NCBI RefSeq assembly: GCF_019754295.1
Contig: NZ_VIRV01000011.1
Coordinates: 17,902 to 81,901, forward strand
Origin: Sellimonas caecigallum
GTDB lineage: Bacteria > Bacillota > Clostridia > Lachnospirales > Lachnospiraceae
Reading direction: 5' to 3'
DNA length: 64,000 nucleotides
Both the position numbers and the translations under genes were made by a program. Position 1 is the stretch's first letter. The number at the start of each line of letters is the position of its first letter. Positions 25,143 through 33,209 of the stretch are shown here, one piece after another. The notes beneath the pieces are model-generated. The model was not told the DNA's origin. It did not search any database and saw nothing but the letters and a program-made list of their open reading frames with translations.

Positions 25143-26594
25143 TTAATTATTTACATGATGATGAGGGGCGTAGGAATCTACAGTCAGAGCTTTAAATACA
25201 TATCCCTGTGCCCTGTAATGCTCGATGATTTTTGGGAGTGCTTTTACAGTCGTATCTTTTGCATCCGTATCGTGCATCAGAATATTAATGTGATTGCCCT
25301 TACCCGATGTGGCATTGGCTACGAGCTTTTCCACCGGAACATGATTGCCGCTCGCATCTGTAGAGTCACAGTTCCAGTCAAAATACTGATATCCTTGTTC
25401 CTGGACCTTCTTTGTGATCTCCGTCATGATCCCTTTTGTGTAATGAGCGCTGATAGTGTTGCTGGAGCCTCCCGGGAATCGGATCAGCTTTGATTTCTCT
25501 CCGGTCAAACTTTCTACCATATCGGAAATCTTCTGAAGATCTGAAAAGTATGCATCCAAAGAAGAGTACACAGACGCGTAGTCGTGAGTGTATGTATGAA
25601 GTCCGATGGCATGTCCTTTCTTGTGCGCTTTCGTGATCAGATCATTTTTCTTTTTGTTGTTTCCTGTCACAAAGAACGTCGCCTTGGCATTGTATTCATC
25701 AAGAATATCAATTATCTTTTCTGTATTGTCTGAAGGGCCGTCGTCAAATGTCAGATACACAATCTTTTGATTGAATTCTTTATTTTCCTTTACAACTATC
25801 TTACGTTTGATCTCGTTTACATTTCCGGACCGGTCCTTTGCTTTGTAGACTGCCTCATATGTGCCGGGTGTGTTGAAATCTACTGCCGTCTGGTCAACAC
25901 TCAGTGAAGGATTCGGATCCATATCGTCCTTGACCGTGACGTCTTTCTGAAGATCCAATATCTTTCCCTGCAGGATTTCCACGTCTTCGATGCCCTGTAT
26001 TTCCGGTTTTGTTTCATCTTTTTTACGGATCAGCTTTGTCTCCTTGACCGTCTGGTTACCGCTTGCATCTTCTGCAACAATGGAAACCGTATACTCCTTT
26101 GCCTCCTGAAAATCCGGCTCTTCCTTAAATCGCACTTTTACCTCGGAGAAATCCTTCACTTCCTTTACGAACAGCTCCGGCTTGATCTCTTCTGCCATAT
26201 CTGTCGTGTAAGGTTGAAGCTCCAGGGATGGCGGTGTTGTATCCTGTACTTTGACAATCGCCTTTTTCTCCTGTCCCCGGAATTTGTAAGTGATCGGATA
26301 TTCTCCTTCTTTCGACAAATCGGCGTCTGTCTGTATCTCTACCTGAGATTTTTTCCCTCCAAATACAAACCGGACATTTTTTGTCGGATCAAATTCTTCA
26401 TTCAGTTCTGCCTTGACCACATCGCTTTTCAAAAACAGGGGATGTGTGTAAAGGTAGATCACACCTCCGAGAATCAGAGAGAGAAGCAAAGCAAAACTTC
26501 CAAGAAGGATCCTTCTTTGTCTTCTGCGCCTTTTTCTCCGTATTGCCTGCCTTCTTCTCTGTCTTTCACGCTCTTCCATAAGATTTTCCCACAT
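25143..26594 (-). CDS. membrane-anchored polysaccharide deacetylase (PgdA-like NodB domain)
   Basis: 483 residues. A very basic cytoplasmic start (RRRQAIRRKRRRRQRR) and one membrane helix (about 29-50) put the rest outside. Residues about 60-280 hold two or three small beta-sandwich repeats of the bacterial Ig/DUF5011 type (DTTPPSLELQ, DETKPEIQGIEDVE). Residues about 290-470 form the NodB deacetylase with TFDDGPSD (motif 1, metal Asp), HTYTHDY (motif 2), RFPGGSS (motif 3), DWNCDS (motif 4) and LMHD (motif 5). Such enzymes remove acetyl groups from peptidoglycan N-acetylglucosamine (lysozyme resistance) or other wall glycans. It is monocistronic. The start could also be the ATG five codons later, which has a slightly better upstream purine run. 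Confidence 0.88.
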   Translation of the reverse strand: MWENLMEERERQRRRQAIRRKRRRRQRRILLGSFALLLSLILGGVIYLYTHPLFLKSDVVKAELNEEFDPTKNVRFVFGGKKSQVEIQTDADLSKEGEYPITYKFRGQEKKAIVKVQDTTPPSLELQPYTTDMAEEIKPELFVKEVKDFSEVKVRFKEEPDFQEAKEYTVSIVAEDASGNQTVKETKLIRKKDETKPEIQGIEDVEILQGKILDLQKDVTVKDDMDPNPSLSVDQTAVDFNTPGTYEAVYKAKDRSGNVNEIKRKIVVKENKEFNQKIVYLTFDDGPSDNTEKIIDILDEYNAKATFFVTGNNKKKNDLITKAHKKGHAIGLHTYTHDYASVYSSLDAYFSDLQKISDMVESLTGEKSKLIRFPGGSSNTISAHYTKGIMTEITKKVQEQGYQYFDWNCDSTDASGNHVPVEKLVANATSGKGNHINILMHDTDAKDTTVKALPKIIEHYRAQGYVFKALTVDSYAPHHHVNN

Positions 26595-26637
26595 CTCTTT
26601 CGTATATATCTAATAACTTTTCCCTTGTGTCCCTATG

Positions 26638-26666
26638 AGAATATCATCAGACAATACCACGGTCAA
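26638..26666 (-). promoter_or_regulatory. promoter of the polysaccharide deacetylase gene
   Basis: TTGACC (26666-26661) and TATTCT (26643-26638) with a 17-base spacer, about 40 bases before the ATG. Confidence 0.6.
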
Positions 26667-26743
26667 GTCCACTTTGTCGAATTTTATCATTATTTGTATT
26701 TTATTCAATGAATCTTAAAATTTTTAAATATTGCTTAATAGAC

Positions 26744-26779
26744 TGTAAAACCCAGAAGCTTTTTCTACGCTTCCGGGTT
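26744..26779 (-). terminator. intrinsic terminator of the thiamine-precursor ABC operon
   Basis: On the minus strand AACCC-GGAAGC and GCTTC-T-GGGTT pair around a loop that contains the stop codon TAG of the ATPase gene, then TTTTA. The T tail is short. Confidence 0.65.
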
Positions 26780-27514
26780 CCCGATTTTTTCAAGTATTCG
26801 CTTTTTATACTCCAGGAATTCCCCTGTGAGATTAAAGTCTTTCCGCCTTGGTTTCGGCTCTGTAATGCGGATCTCATCAACGATGCGTCCAGGTTTTCCT
26901 CCAAGAATATAGATCCGATCTGACAAAAGCACGGCCTCATCAATATCGTGAGTGATAAAGATGGTAGAAAGGTGGATCTGCCCCATAACATCCAGATACC
27001 ATTTGTGCATGGCTCCCTTTGTCAAAGTATCCAATGCAGAAAACGGTTCATCCAAAAGAGCCAGTTTATCTGAGAACATATACGTTCTCAGAAGGGCAGC
27101 TCTTTGCCTCATTCCACCCGAAAGCTGTGCCGGGTATTTTTTCTGCGTCCCGGAAAGCCCAAATTCCTCGAAATATGGCTGCACTTTTTTTCTTGCTTCT
27201 TTCTTGTTCATTCCCGCGATCAGAAGAGGAAGCGCCACATTGTCCTCTACTGTCCGATAGGGAAGCAGAAGATCTTTCTGAAGCATATAACTTACTTTTC
27301 CCGGCTGTCCTGTGATCTCCTTGCCATCCAGAAATACTTGTCCTGCATCTGGAAGGATCAGACCGGAAATAACGTTGAAAAGCGTCGTTTTTCCTCCGCC
27401 GCTTACTCCCAGAAGGCTTACCAGTTCCCTGTCATGTATCTCTATGGACACATCTTCTATGATCTTTTTTCCGTCAAAAGATTTTGATACATTTGATACG
27501 ATTAATTCTGCCAT
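26765..27514 (-). CDS. thiZ: ABC transporter ATPase for thiamine precursor (ThiZ-like)
   Basis: 249 residues: Walker A GVSGGGKTT near residue 37, with the middle Ser of the usual SGSGKS replaced by Gly. Then Q-loop YMLQKDLLLPYRTV, signature LSGGMRQRAALLRT, Walker B LALLDEPFSALD and switch His FITHDIDEAV. This is the nitrate/taurine/HMP-type ATPase. It is the last gene of the TPP-riboswitch operon, 11 bases after the binding-protein gene, and supplies energy for import of a thiamine precursor. Confidence 0.88.
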   Translation of the reverse strand: MAELIVSNVSKSFDGKKIIEDVSIEIHDRELVSLLGVSGGGKTTLFNVISGLILPDAGQVFLDGKEITGQPGKVSYMLQKDLLLPYRTVEDNVALPLLIAGMNKKEARKKVQPYFEEFGLSGTQKKYPAQLSGGMRQRAALLRTYMFSDKLALLDEPFSALDTLTKGAMHKWYLDVMGQIHLSTIFITHDIDEAVLLSDRIYILGGKPGRIVDEIRITEPKPRRKDFNLTGEFLEYKKRILEKIGNPEA

Positions 27515-27525
27515 CTGTTTTCTCG

Positions 27526-28533
27526 CTATTTTGGAAGATACTCATTGCTGAATCCTGTATTTTCCGGGATTTCAGTCTCAGTAAGACCGTTTTCATTCAG
27601 CCAGTTATAGAAGGAATTCCATCTCTCCGGATCGATATATCCCCAGCTGTCTGCATCTGCGATATACTGATCTTTCAGGTATTCCTGGCTTGCAAGGACG
27701 AGATCTTTATCCAGCTCCGGAGATGCTTCACAGAGAATGTCGGCTGCCTCTTTTGGATCCTCTATAGCATCCTCATATCCTTTCTTAACCGCATTCAAAA
27801 ACTTCTTCGCTGTCTCCGGCTCGTCTTTCAGGAAGTCATTGTTTGCAATAATAACCGGTGTATAGTAATCAAAGGCCGGGTTGATATCTTTGAATGCAAA
27901 ATAATCAGTCTCAAGTCCTGCCACTTCTGTTGCAATCCCTGCCCATGCATAGAAAATCCAGATAGCATCCACGGACTTGGACTTGAGGGCGGATACCTCA
28001 TCAGTAACTGTACTCGGGATCAGCTCGACTTTGCTGAAATCTCCTCCGTCCGCCTCCACGACATTTTTCATCATCGCTTTCTCGATAGGGGCATCCCATG
28101 TGGCATATTTCTTTCCTTCCAGTCCTTTTGGTCTGTCCATTCCTTCCCCTTTCCGGGAAATGATACCGGAAGTATTATGCTGGACAACCGCTGCCACAGC
28201 TGTCGTCGGGATAGCATCCTCGCCTGTTACGCCCGGCGCCATTGTATCCTGGAAAGAAATTCCAAACTGAGCTTTTCCGGAAGCCACGAGTGCATCTGCT
28301 CCATCCTCCGGCGGCTGTACAATCTCCACTTCCAGTCCTTCTTCGTCAAAGTAGCCTTTCTCCTGAGCCACATACAGACCAGTGTGGTTTGTATTCGGTG
28401 TCCAGTCCAGGACAAATGTTACCTTTTCTTTCTTTTCTTTTTTATCCTGACTATTGTTTTGTTCAGAGCCACAAGCTGCCATGGAGAATACCATGCAGCC
28501 AGCCAGCACCATTGCAAGTATTTTCTTTTTCAT
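27526..28533 (-). CDS. thiY: thiamine-precursor ABC substrate-binding lipoprotein (ThiY/NMT1-like)
   Basis: 335 residues. Lipoprotein signal with MVFSMAACGSE (Cys at residue 21) and a short linker. The mature domain begins VTFVLDWTPNTNHTGLYVAQEKGYF, the signature of the THI5/NMT1-like binding proteins that bind the pyrimidine HMP or formylaminopyrimidine. It acts outside the membrane with ThiX and ThiZ. The TPP riboswitch at the head of the operon is the main support for the thiamine role. Confidence 0.9.
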   Translation of the reverse strand: MKKKILAMVLAGCMVFSMAACGSEQNNSQDKKEKKEKVTFVLDWTPNTNHTGLYVAQEKGYFDEEGLEVEIVQPPEDGADALVASGKAQFGISFQDTMAPGVTGEDAIPTTAVAAVVQHNTSGIISRKGEGMDRPKGLEGKKYATWDAPIEKAMMKNVVEADGGDFSKVELIPSTVTDEVSALKSKSVDAIWIFYAWAGIATEVAGLETDYFAFKDINPAFDYYTPVIIANNDFLKDEPETAKKFLNAVKKGYEDAIEDPKEAADILCEASPELDKDLVLASQEYLKDQYIADADSWGYIDPERWNSFYNWLNENGLTETEIPENTGFSNEYLPK

Positions 28534-28547
28534 CTTTATTTCTCTCC

Positions 28548-29312
28548 TTACTTTTTCTGTTCCCAGGACATACAGCGCTTCTGGAGCATATCCACAAGTT
28601 TCATGAGGATCAGGCTGATGGCGGAGATCAAAAAGATCACAGCGAACATTTTGTCAAATGAAAACGCCTTCTTTACCCTTGTCATATAAACTCCAAGACC
28701 ATTGAACCCTCCAAGCCACTCCGAGATGACCGCGCCAACTACCGCGTAAGACGCAGAAATCCGAAGGCTGGAAAAAAACTGTCCCATCGCTCCTGGAAGC
28801 TTTATGTACCGGAAAATCTGGAGTCTTCCGGCCCCCATAGACCGCAAAAGATTCATCATATCTCTGTCCGCAGAGCGGAATCCCGTGAGAAGTCCTACTG
28901 TGATCGGGAAAAATGTGACGATGACGATCAGAATAACTTTCGGAAGCATTTCGTATCCGAACCAAAGTACGAGAAGCGGCGCGATCGCTACCGTCGGTAC
29001 TGTCTGCGTCACGACGATCAGCGGATACAGTGCTTTATAAAGCCGGTCAAACCGGTCCATGATCACGGCCATCAAGAAACCAAGCGCCACCCCGCATCCG
29101 AGTCCGATAAACGCTTCCATAAGCGTCACTTTCGCATTCTCCATCAGAAGCGGGAACTCGGATATGAACGCTTTTATCACATCTACCGGCGATGGGAGCA
29201 TATATCCCGGGACTAACCCTGCCATGGAAACTCCCTGCCATGCTATCAAAATGACAAGAAGCGCTGCCAAAGACCACAATTTACTGGTGATGTTTTGTAA
29301 CTTTCTTTTCAA
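28548..29312 (-). CDS. thiX: thiamine-precursor ABC permease (ThiX-like)
   Basis: 254 residues with six membrane segments. The EAA loop near residue 150-170 (GFRSADRDMMNLLRSMGAGRLQIFRYIKLPGA in part) docks on the ATPase. The apparent start is a TTG at 29312, which lies 32 bases inside the end of the thiamine-binding gene. No ATG exists before the first membrane segment, so this start is preferred although its AAGGAG is about 12 bases away. The permease pairs with ThiY and ThiZ downstream. Confidence 0.87.
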   Translation of the reverse strand: MKRKLQNITSKLWSLAALLVILIAWQGVSMAGLVPGYMLPSPVDVIKAFISEFPLLMENAKVTLMEAFIGLGCGVALGFLMAVIMDRFDRLYKALYPLIVVTQTVPTVAIAPLLVLWFGYEMLPKVILIVIVTFFPITVGLLTGFRSADRDMMNLLRSMGAGRLQIFRYIKLPGAMGQFFSSLRISASYAVVGAVISEWLGGFNGLGVYMTRVKKAFSFDKMFAVIFLISAISLILMKLVDMLQKRCMSWEQKK

Positions 29313-29577
29313 TAGACAGCACGTCTCCTTCCGGTCTGTAGCTTACCTTGATGTAGGCTGCCACATGAGGTGCACCCGCACGGACTGCAATATGCTGACA
29401 TTCTTTTACGATATCCATCAGCTCATCGTAATCTCCCTCGATGGTTGTCTCAAAAGGCCCAACGTAATAATTCAGCCCCGTGCTTTTGATGTAATCGATG
29501 ACCTCATCTACAATACGGATCAGCTCTTCGTCATTTGCCGCATCCGGCAATGACTGGATTGCTACACTTGCGTTCAT
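29281..29577 (-). CDS. MTH1187-family thiamine-binding protein
   Basis: 98 residues, a single ferredoxin-like alpha/beta domain of the MTH1187/YkoF-like family (NASVAIQSLP, then GLNYYVGPFETTIEGDYDEL, then AGAPHVAAYIKVSYR). Members bind thiamine or its hydroxymethylpyrimidine part. As first gene of the riboswitch operon it may buffer or hand over the imported precursor in the cytoplasm. Its end overlaps the permease start. An AGGAGG-type site precedes the ATG. Confidence 0.88.
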   Translation of the reverse strand: MNASVAIQSLPDAANDEELIRIVDEVIDYIKSTGLNYYVGPFETTIEGDYDELMDIVKECQHIAVRAGAPHVAAYIKVSYRPEGDVLSIEKKVTKHHQ

Positions 29578-29635
29578 TTTTTTCTCCTCCTTGAATCTGT
29601 TTTGCTATAGTCGAGTCTCAAAGACTTTCTATAGA

Positions 29636-29672
29636 ATAAAAAAACCTTCCGTCGGATCTTTCCGACAGAAGG
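29636..29672 (-). terminator. riboswitch-linked intrinsic terminator
   Basis: CCTTC-T-GTCGGA / TCCGAC-G-GAAGG (29672-29645) followed by a long T-rich run, between the TPP aptamer and the first thi gene. This is the expression platform: with TPP bound it should form and stop transcription. Confidence 0.85.
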
Positions 29673-29721
29673 CATCATGTCCTGCACAGCATATCTTTCT
29701 TTAGATATGCAATCTCACTAT

Positions 29722-29820
29722 GATTCCTACGCCGGCATTATCCGGATCAGGTCCAGGGTCTAAGGCGAATCTATCCTTACTCTCAGCCGGATTCTCTCCA
29801 GCTCCCCTTTTCTTATCGTT
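29722..29820 (-). promoter_or_regulatory. TPP riboswitch (THI element)
   Basis: The minus strand carries the conserved blocks in order: GGGGAGC, CCGGCTGAGAG, ACCCTGGACCTGATCCGG and ATAATGCCGGCGTAGG. These form the pyrimidine-sensing and pyrophosphate-sensing arms of the THI box. It lies between a TTGACA promoter and the terminator at 29636-29672. Confidence 0.96.
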
Positions 29821-29824
29821 TTAC

Positions 29825-29853
29825 AGTTTACGCTTTTTTAATTTCGATGTCAA
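29825..29853 (-). promoter_or_regulatory. promoter of the thi operon
   Basis: TTGACA (29853-29848) and TAAACT (29830-29825) with a 17-base spacer, placing the start just ahead of the TPP aptamer. Confidence 0.7.
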
Positions 29854-29890
29854 GATATTCTTTTCCTCATGATACATTTCTTTGATTTTT

Positions 29891-30427
29891 TTACATGAAT
29901 TCCGGAAATGTCTTCATGGAATACATCGGTATGTAAAGCGCCTCTTTCTCCATCATCTCTTTCAGGACTTCCATGAAAATCCCCGATCTTTCTTTTCTTT
30001 TGAGTGTGCCGACTGCTTTTTTTACTCTGTCCATATCCTGGAACTCTCCTCCCCAGTCGCCGTCATACGTAGCGTTTATTCCGCAGCTTGGGCTTCCGTC
30101 GATCCCGACAATGCCAATGATTTCAAAGCGGTCTGGAAATGCACTGTATTCCTTCCACTGCATCACAAAAGGCTCCAGCATCTTTTCGCACTCTTTTCGG
30201 AAAAACGGAGTGTCAAACTGGCTGGATGCATGCCCCCATCTCCTGCTTCCATAGAGCAAAAATTCCGGGCACGGAAGCTGCATGATCTCCGCTCCCTGTT
30301 GGAGAAGCTTCTGCAGAAAAATGCGTTTCTCTTTTCTTTCCGCCTCCTGCTCTTCCCTGTTCTGATGGCTTAGTTTACTTGCGTCATTGAAAAAACAATG
30401 GCTTACGATCACTATCTTCTGTTTCAT
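29891..30427 (-). CDS. TudS-related putative desulfidase
   Basis: 178 residues from ATG at 30427, with CCGGAGG nine bases upstream. Three cysteines sit in conserved-looking places: VSHCFFN near residue 10, LPCPEF near 55 and GSPSCG near 108. This pattern matches the TudS/DUF523-like group, where three Cys hold a [4Fe-4S] cluster that removes sulfur from thiolated bases. I recall a closely related family named after Clostridioides difficile CD3072 that sits next to an ECF S component, as here. It is divergent from the ECF gene at 30581. Substrate unproven. Confidence 0.72.
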   Translation of the reverse strand: MKQKIVIVSHCFFNDASKLSHQNREEQEAERKEKRIFLQKLLQQGAEIMQLPCPEFLLYGSRRWGHASSQFDTPFFRKECEKMLEPFVMQWKEYSAFPDRFEIIGIVGIDGSPSCGINATYDGDWGGEFQDMDRVKKAVGTLKRKERSGIFMEVLKEMMEKEALYIPMYSMKTFPEFM

Positions 30428-30580
30428 CTTTTTTCCTCCGGACATAGTATACCATTTTCCCACATGGCCTTGTCATTGCTTTTTTCTATAATTTTCGTTA
30501 TACATGAAAAATACTGATTTTATCTTCTTTTTTCTATCTGTTAGACTGTCTGTGTACATATACTACAAAGGAGGAATACT

Positions 30581-31159
30581 ATGAATAAACAACTTTCCAA
30601 AACAACAATACTTTTATTCTGCGCACTTTGTATCGCGCTGAACATCGTACTTGGCATTGTCATGGCGGCAATCAAGTTCCCAGTCTACCTGGACACGATC
30701 GGCACTATTTTTACAGCTGTATGCTTCGGCCCGGTATACGGTGTCTGTGTAGGCGCCCTTACCAATTTTTTGACTGCCATTATTTCAGGCTCTCTTGGAG
30801 GAATGCCGTTTATGCTTGTCAATATCGCTATCGGTCTTGTCGTAGGTCTGATCTTCCGCAAATTCCGGCTTACACTTGCCTCAGCCATTATTACCGGTAT
30901 CATCATCGGCATTATCGCACCGGTCATCGGCACACCGATCGGTATCGTCGTTTACGGTGGACTTACCGGTACGGTATCTGATATCGCGGTAGCAGTGTTA
31001 AAACAAAGCGGTATGGGCATTTTTGCCGCTTCTTTCATCCCGAAACTTTTTAACAATCTTCTGGATAAGACGCTTTCCGTTCTGATCGTCTTTTTCCTGA
31101 TCAAGGCACTTCCGGCATACATGAAGCCTACCTGCCTGAAAGCAAAAGCAAGAAAATAA
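30581..31159 (+). CDS. ECF transporter S component (substrate-specific membrane subunit)
   Basis: 192 residues, almost all hydrophobic, with about six membrane helices and the ECF S-component layout (ALCIALNIVLGIVMAAIKFPVYLDTIGT at the start, then GPVYGVCVGALTNFLTAIISG). An AGGAGG precedes the ATG. S components bind a vitamin or nucleobase-like compound and share a separate energising module, absent here. It is divergent from the TudS-like desulfidase. Inference: uptake of a thiolated base or nucleoside for the neighbour enzyme. Confidence 0.87.
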   Translation: MNKQLSKTTILLFCALCIALNIVLGIVMAAIKFPVYLDTIGTIFTAVCFGPVYGVCVGALTNFLTAIISGSLGGMPFMLVNIAIGLVVGLIFRKFRLTLASAIITGIIIGIIAPVIGTPIGIVVYGGLTGTVSDIAVAVLKQSGMGIFAASFIPKLFNNLLDKTLSVLIVFFLIKALPAYMKPTCLKAKARK

Positions 31160-31174
31160 TTTTAAACATATAAA

Positions 31175-31241
31175 CAGACAGTTCTGTGATGTTTCTTTAG
31201 TTAGTTTTTTCTAACCAAAACGATATCACATAAACTGCCTG
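31175..31241 (-). terminator. long imperfect hairpin between convergent genes, probable terminator
   Basis: On the minus strand CAGGCAGTT pairs with AACTGTCTG, GTGAT with ATCAC and TTGGTTAG with CTAACTAA, counting G-T pairs. This gives a 67-base hairpin beginning 23 bases after the flavin reductase stop. The T tail is weak. Confidence 0.5.
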
Positions 31242-31264
31242 CTTATCAATTCCTGTTCTTTTTT

Positions 31265-31774
31265 CTACGCTTCTTTTAAAAGGATTTTTTCGATAGATCC
31301 GATGTACATCGTGTGGTAATCTCTGTCTGCATACCACTTTGCATTGTTTTCTTTCACGTCGAATCCTTCTGGATTCATATACTGATGATACTGTTTCCGA
31401 CAGACAAGAATCACATCCGCTTCCTCAAAAGCTGCTGTTTTATCCACAGCCATCGGAGTAAGTCCTGCCTCTTTGATTTTATCCCGATCTCTTCCGGAAA
31501 CCGTTCCGCAAAGGTTCAGCGCATCTCTGTGTGATTTGTCAAAAAACGACAAAGTAAAAAATTCGCTGTTGTCAATGAATTCCTTTGTATAACGTGTCTG
31601 ACGGACATATGCCGTAGCGGAAGGCTTTCCCCAGATAACACCTACGCCGCCCCAGCTGGCGGTCATCGTGTTGAGATGTTCTTCTGTGCCTGCCGTCACA
31701 AGCATCCAATCCTTTCCGATAGCTTCAAACGGGTTTTTGTCCCATTCTTCCGGTTTGATCTCTTTAAAACTCAT
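31265..31774 (-). CDS. flavin reductase family protein (flavoredoxin-like)
   Basis: 169 residues with the FMN-binding split-barrel pattern: WMLVTAGTEEHLNTMTASWGGVGVIWGKPSA, then YVRQTRYTKEFIDNSEFFTLSFF and the CGTVSGRDRDKI segment. Such proteins bind FMN and use NAD(P)H to reduce flavin or pass electrons. It lies 32 bases after niaR, so it may share the NAD operon, which would fit a pyridine-nucleotide user. Role inferred from family only. Confidence 0.87.
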   Translation of the reverse strand: MSFKEIKPEEWDKNPFEAIGKDWMLVTAGTEEHLNTMTASWGGVGVIWGKPSATAYVRQTRYTKEFIDNSEFFTLSFFDKSHRDALNLCGTVSGRDRDKIKEAGLTPMAVDKTAAFEEADVILVCRKQYHQYMNPEGFDVKENNAKWYADRDYHTMYIGSIEKILLKEA

Positions 31775-31806
31775 AAAGCCCCTTCCTTTCTGCTTTGTTC
31801 TCTTTT

Positions 31807-32310
31807 TTACAGGAGAAACATTTTGTCCTTCAGTTCTTTTTCGATGGCATCCAGGATTTCTTCACTGTCCGCCAGAACCGTATGGTAGTGCCTGCCGGAT
31901 GTAATATTTTTCAGAGGTCCTGATCTTCCGGTTTTGATCTCATTTAGGAATTCCTGCACCTCTCTTCGGGAATGGATATCCAGTACCGCCTTCAATTCTC
32001 CGTACACTTCATGTCTGATAAACACATCTTTTATCATCCCTCCGAAATCCACGATGAGATTCAATTCTTCTTCAATCTCTTCATCTGTATGCGATACAAA
32101 AAAGATACGCTCTGCCTTCCTGTCTTCGCGGCAGATATATCCCCGGTATGTCGATACGATATCGTACCCGGATGCCCGCAGGACCGCCATATCCTGCACG
32201 ATGACCTGTCTGCTGACAGAGCACATCTGTGCAAGCTTTGTCCCGGATATAGGAGTGTCGCTTTCCTGTATCTGCCTTAATATTTCCTGCCTGCGCAATT
32301 CTCCGTCCAT
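31807..32310 (-). CDS. niaR: NAD biosynthesis transcriptional repressor NiaR
   Basis: 167 residues from ATG at 32310, with AAAGG nine bases upstream. ATG at 32319 and GTG at 32328 are alternatives. An HTH_11 winged helix at residues 1-60 (RRQEILRQIQESDTPISGTKLAQ, with SVSRQVIVQDMAVLRASGYDI) is followed by the 3H domain, named for its three conserved histidines (FVSHTDEE, VFIRHEVYGEL, SGRHYHTV), which binds nicotinic acid and metal. It represses NAD synthesis and niacin uptake genes. It is the fourth gene after nadABC, 38 bases after nadC, so it very likely autoregulates its own operon. Confidence 0.92.
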   Translation of the reverse strand: MDGELRRQEILRQIQESDTPISGTKLAQMCSVSRQVIVQDMAVLRASGYDIVSTYRGYICREDRKAERIFFVSHTDEEIEEELNLIVDFGGMIKDVFIRHEVYGELKAVLDIHSRREVQEFLNEIKTGRSGPLKNITSGRHYHTVLADSEEILDAIEKELKDKMFLL

Positions 32311-32348
32311 ACATTTCATCCTTTCCACTTTGTCCTTAAACAGTTATA

Positions 32349-33209
32349 TCACATTTCCTCCACTGCGTGAAGATTTTTCAAGGAAATATCAAGAATCGGG
32401 GCGGAGTGTGTCAATGCTCCACTGGAGATATAGTCGACACCGATCTCGGAAAGCATCTTGATCTTCTCTTTTGTCACATTGCCCGAGCACTCTGTCTGGG
32501 CTCTCCCTGCAATGAAATTTACCGCTTCTTTCATCTGATCCGGAGACATATTGTCAAGCATAATAATGTCGGCTCCTGCCTCAACCGCTTCTTTTACCAT
32601 CTCAAGATTCTCCGTCTCAACCTCTATCTTGCGGACAAACGGGGCGTATTCTTTTGCCATCTCTACCGCCTTCTTTACACTTCCCGCAGCTCCGATGTGA
32701 TTGTCTTTCAGAAGGATCCCGTCAGACAGATTGTATCTGTGATTGTATCCTCCTCCCGCTTTCACTGCATATTTTTCAAAAATACGCATGTTCGGCGTCG
32801 TCTTTCTTGTATCAAGAAGCTTTGTCTTCGTCCCTTTCAGCAAATCGGCTGCCTGTCTTGTGTACGTGGCGATCCCGCTCATCCTCTGAAGATAGTTCAA
32901 AGCCGTCCGCTCCCCTGATAAAAGAACACGGATATCCCCTCTTACAACTCCCATAAGCTGGCCGCCCCTTACCTTCTCTCCATCTTCTACATAAAACTCT
33001 GTCTTCGTCTCCGGATCCAGCAGGGTAAACACGCGCTCAAACACCCAGAGTCCTGCGATGATTCCGTCCTGCTTACAGATGAGTTCCACTTCTCCTTGCT
33101 TTTTTTCAGGCATTACCGCATTTGTCGTGATATCCTCACTTGTAATATCTTCCCGGAGTGCCTGCATGATCAGCTCATCGGCCTGTATTTTCATCGTGAT
33201 CTCATTCAT
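32349..33209 (-). CDS. nadC: nicotinate-nucleotide pyrophosphorylase (quinolinate phosphoribosyltransferase)
   Basis: 286 residues, full length. It shows LREDITSEDITTNAV at the start, LSGERTALNYLQRMSGIATYT, LDTRKTTPNMRIFEKYAVKAGGGYNHR, and VEVETENLEMVKEAVEAGADIIMLDNMSPDQM, all typical NadC stretches. It converts quinolinate and PRPP to nicotinate mononucleotide, the third step of de novo NAD synthesis. The start overlaps the nadB stop by four bases. Confidence 0.96.
   Translation of the reverse strand: MNEITMKIQADELIMQALREDITSEDITTNAVMPEKKQGEVELICKQDGIIAGLWVFERVFTLLDPETKTEFYVEDGEKVRGGQLMGVVRGDIRVLLSGERTALNYLQRMSGIATYTRQAADLLKGTKTKLLDTRKTTPNMRIFEKYAVKAGGGYNHRYNLSDGILLKDNHIGAAGSVKKAVEMAKEYAPFVRKIEVETENLEMVKEAVEAGADIIMLDNMSPDQMKEAVNFIAGRAQTECSGNVTKEKIKMLSEIGVDYISSGALTHSAPILDISLKNLHAVEEM

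Noticed and set aside
27484..28689. Long open frame on the plus strand opposite thiY and thiX
   Set aside because: It is the antisense of two clear transporter genes, has a low-complexity Cys/His/Phe-rich product and no ribosome site.
31175..31241. Possible new structured leader RNA after the ECF gene
   Set aside because: It lies between convergent genes just behind the flavin reductase stop, so a terminator role is simpler.
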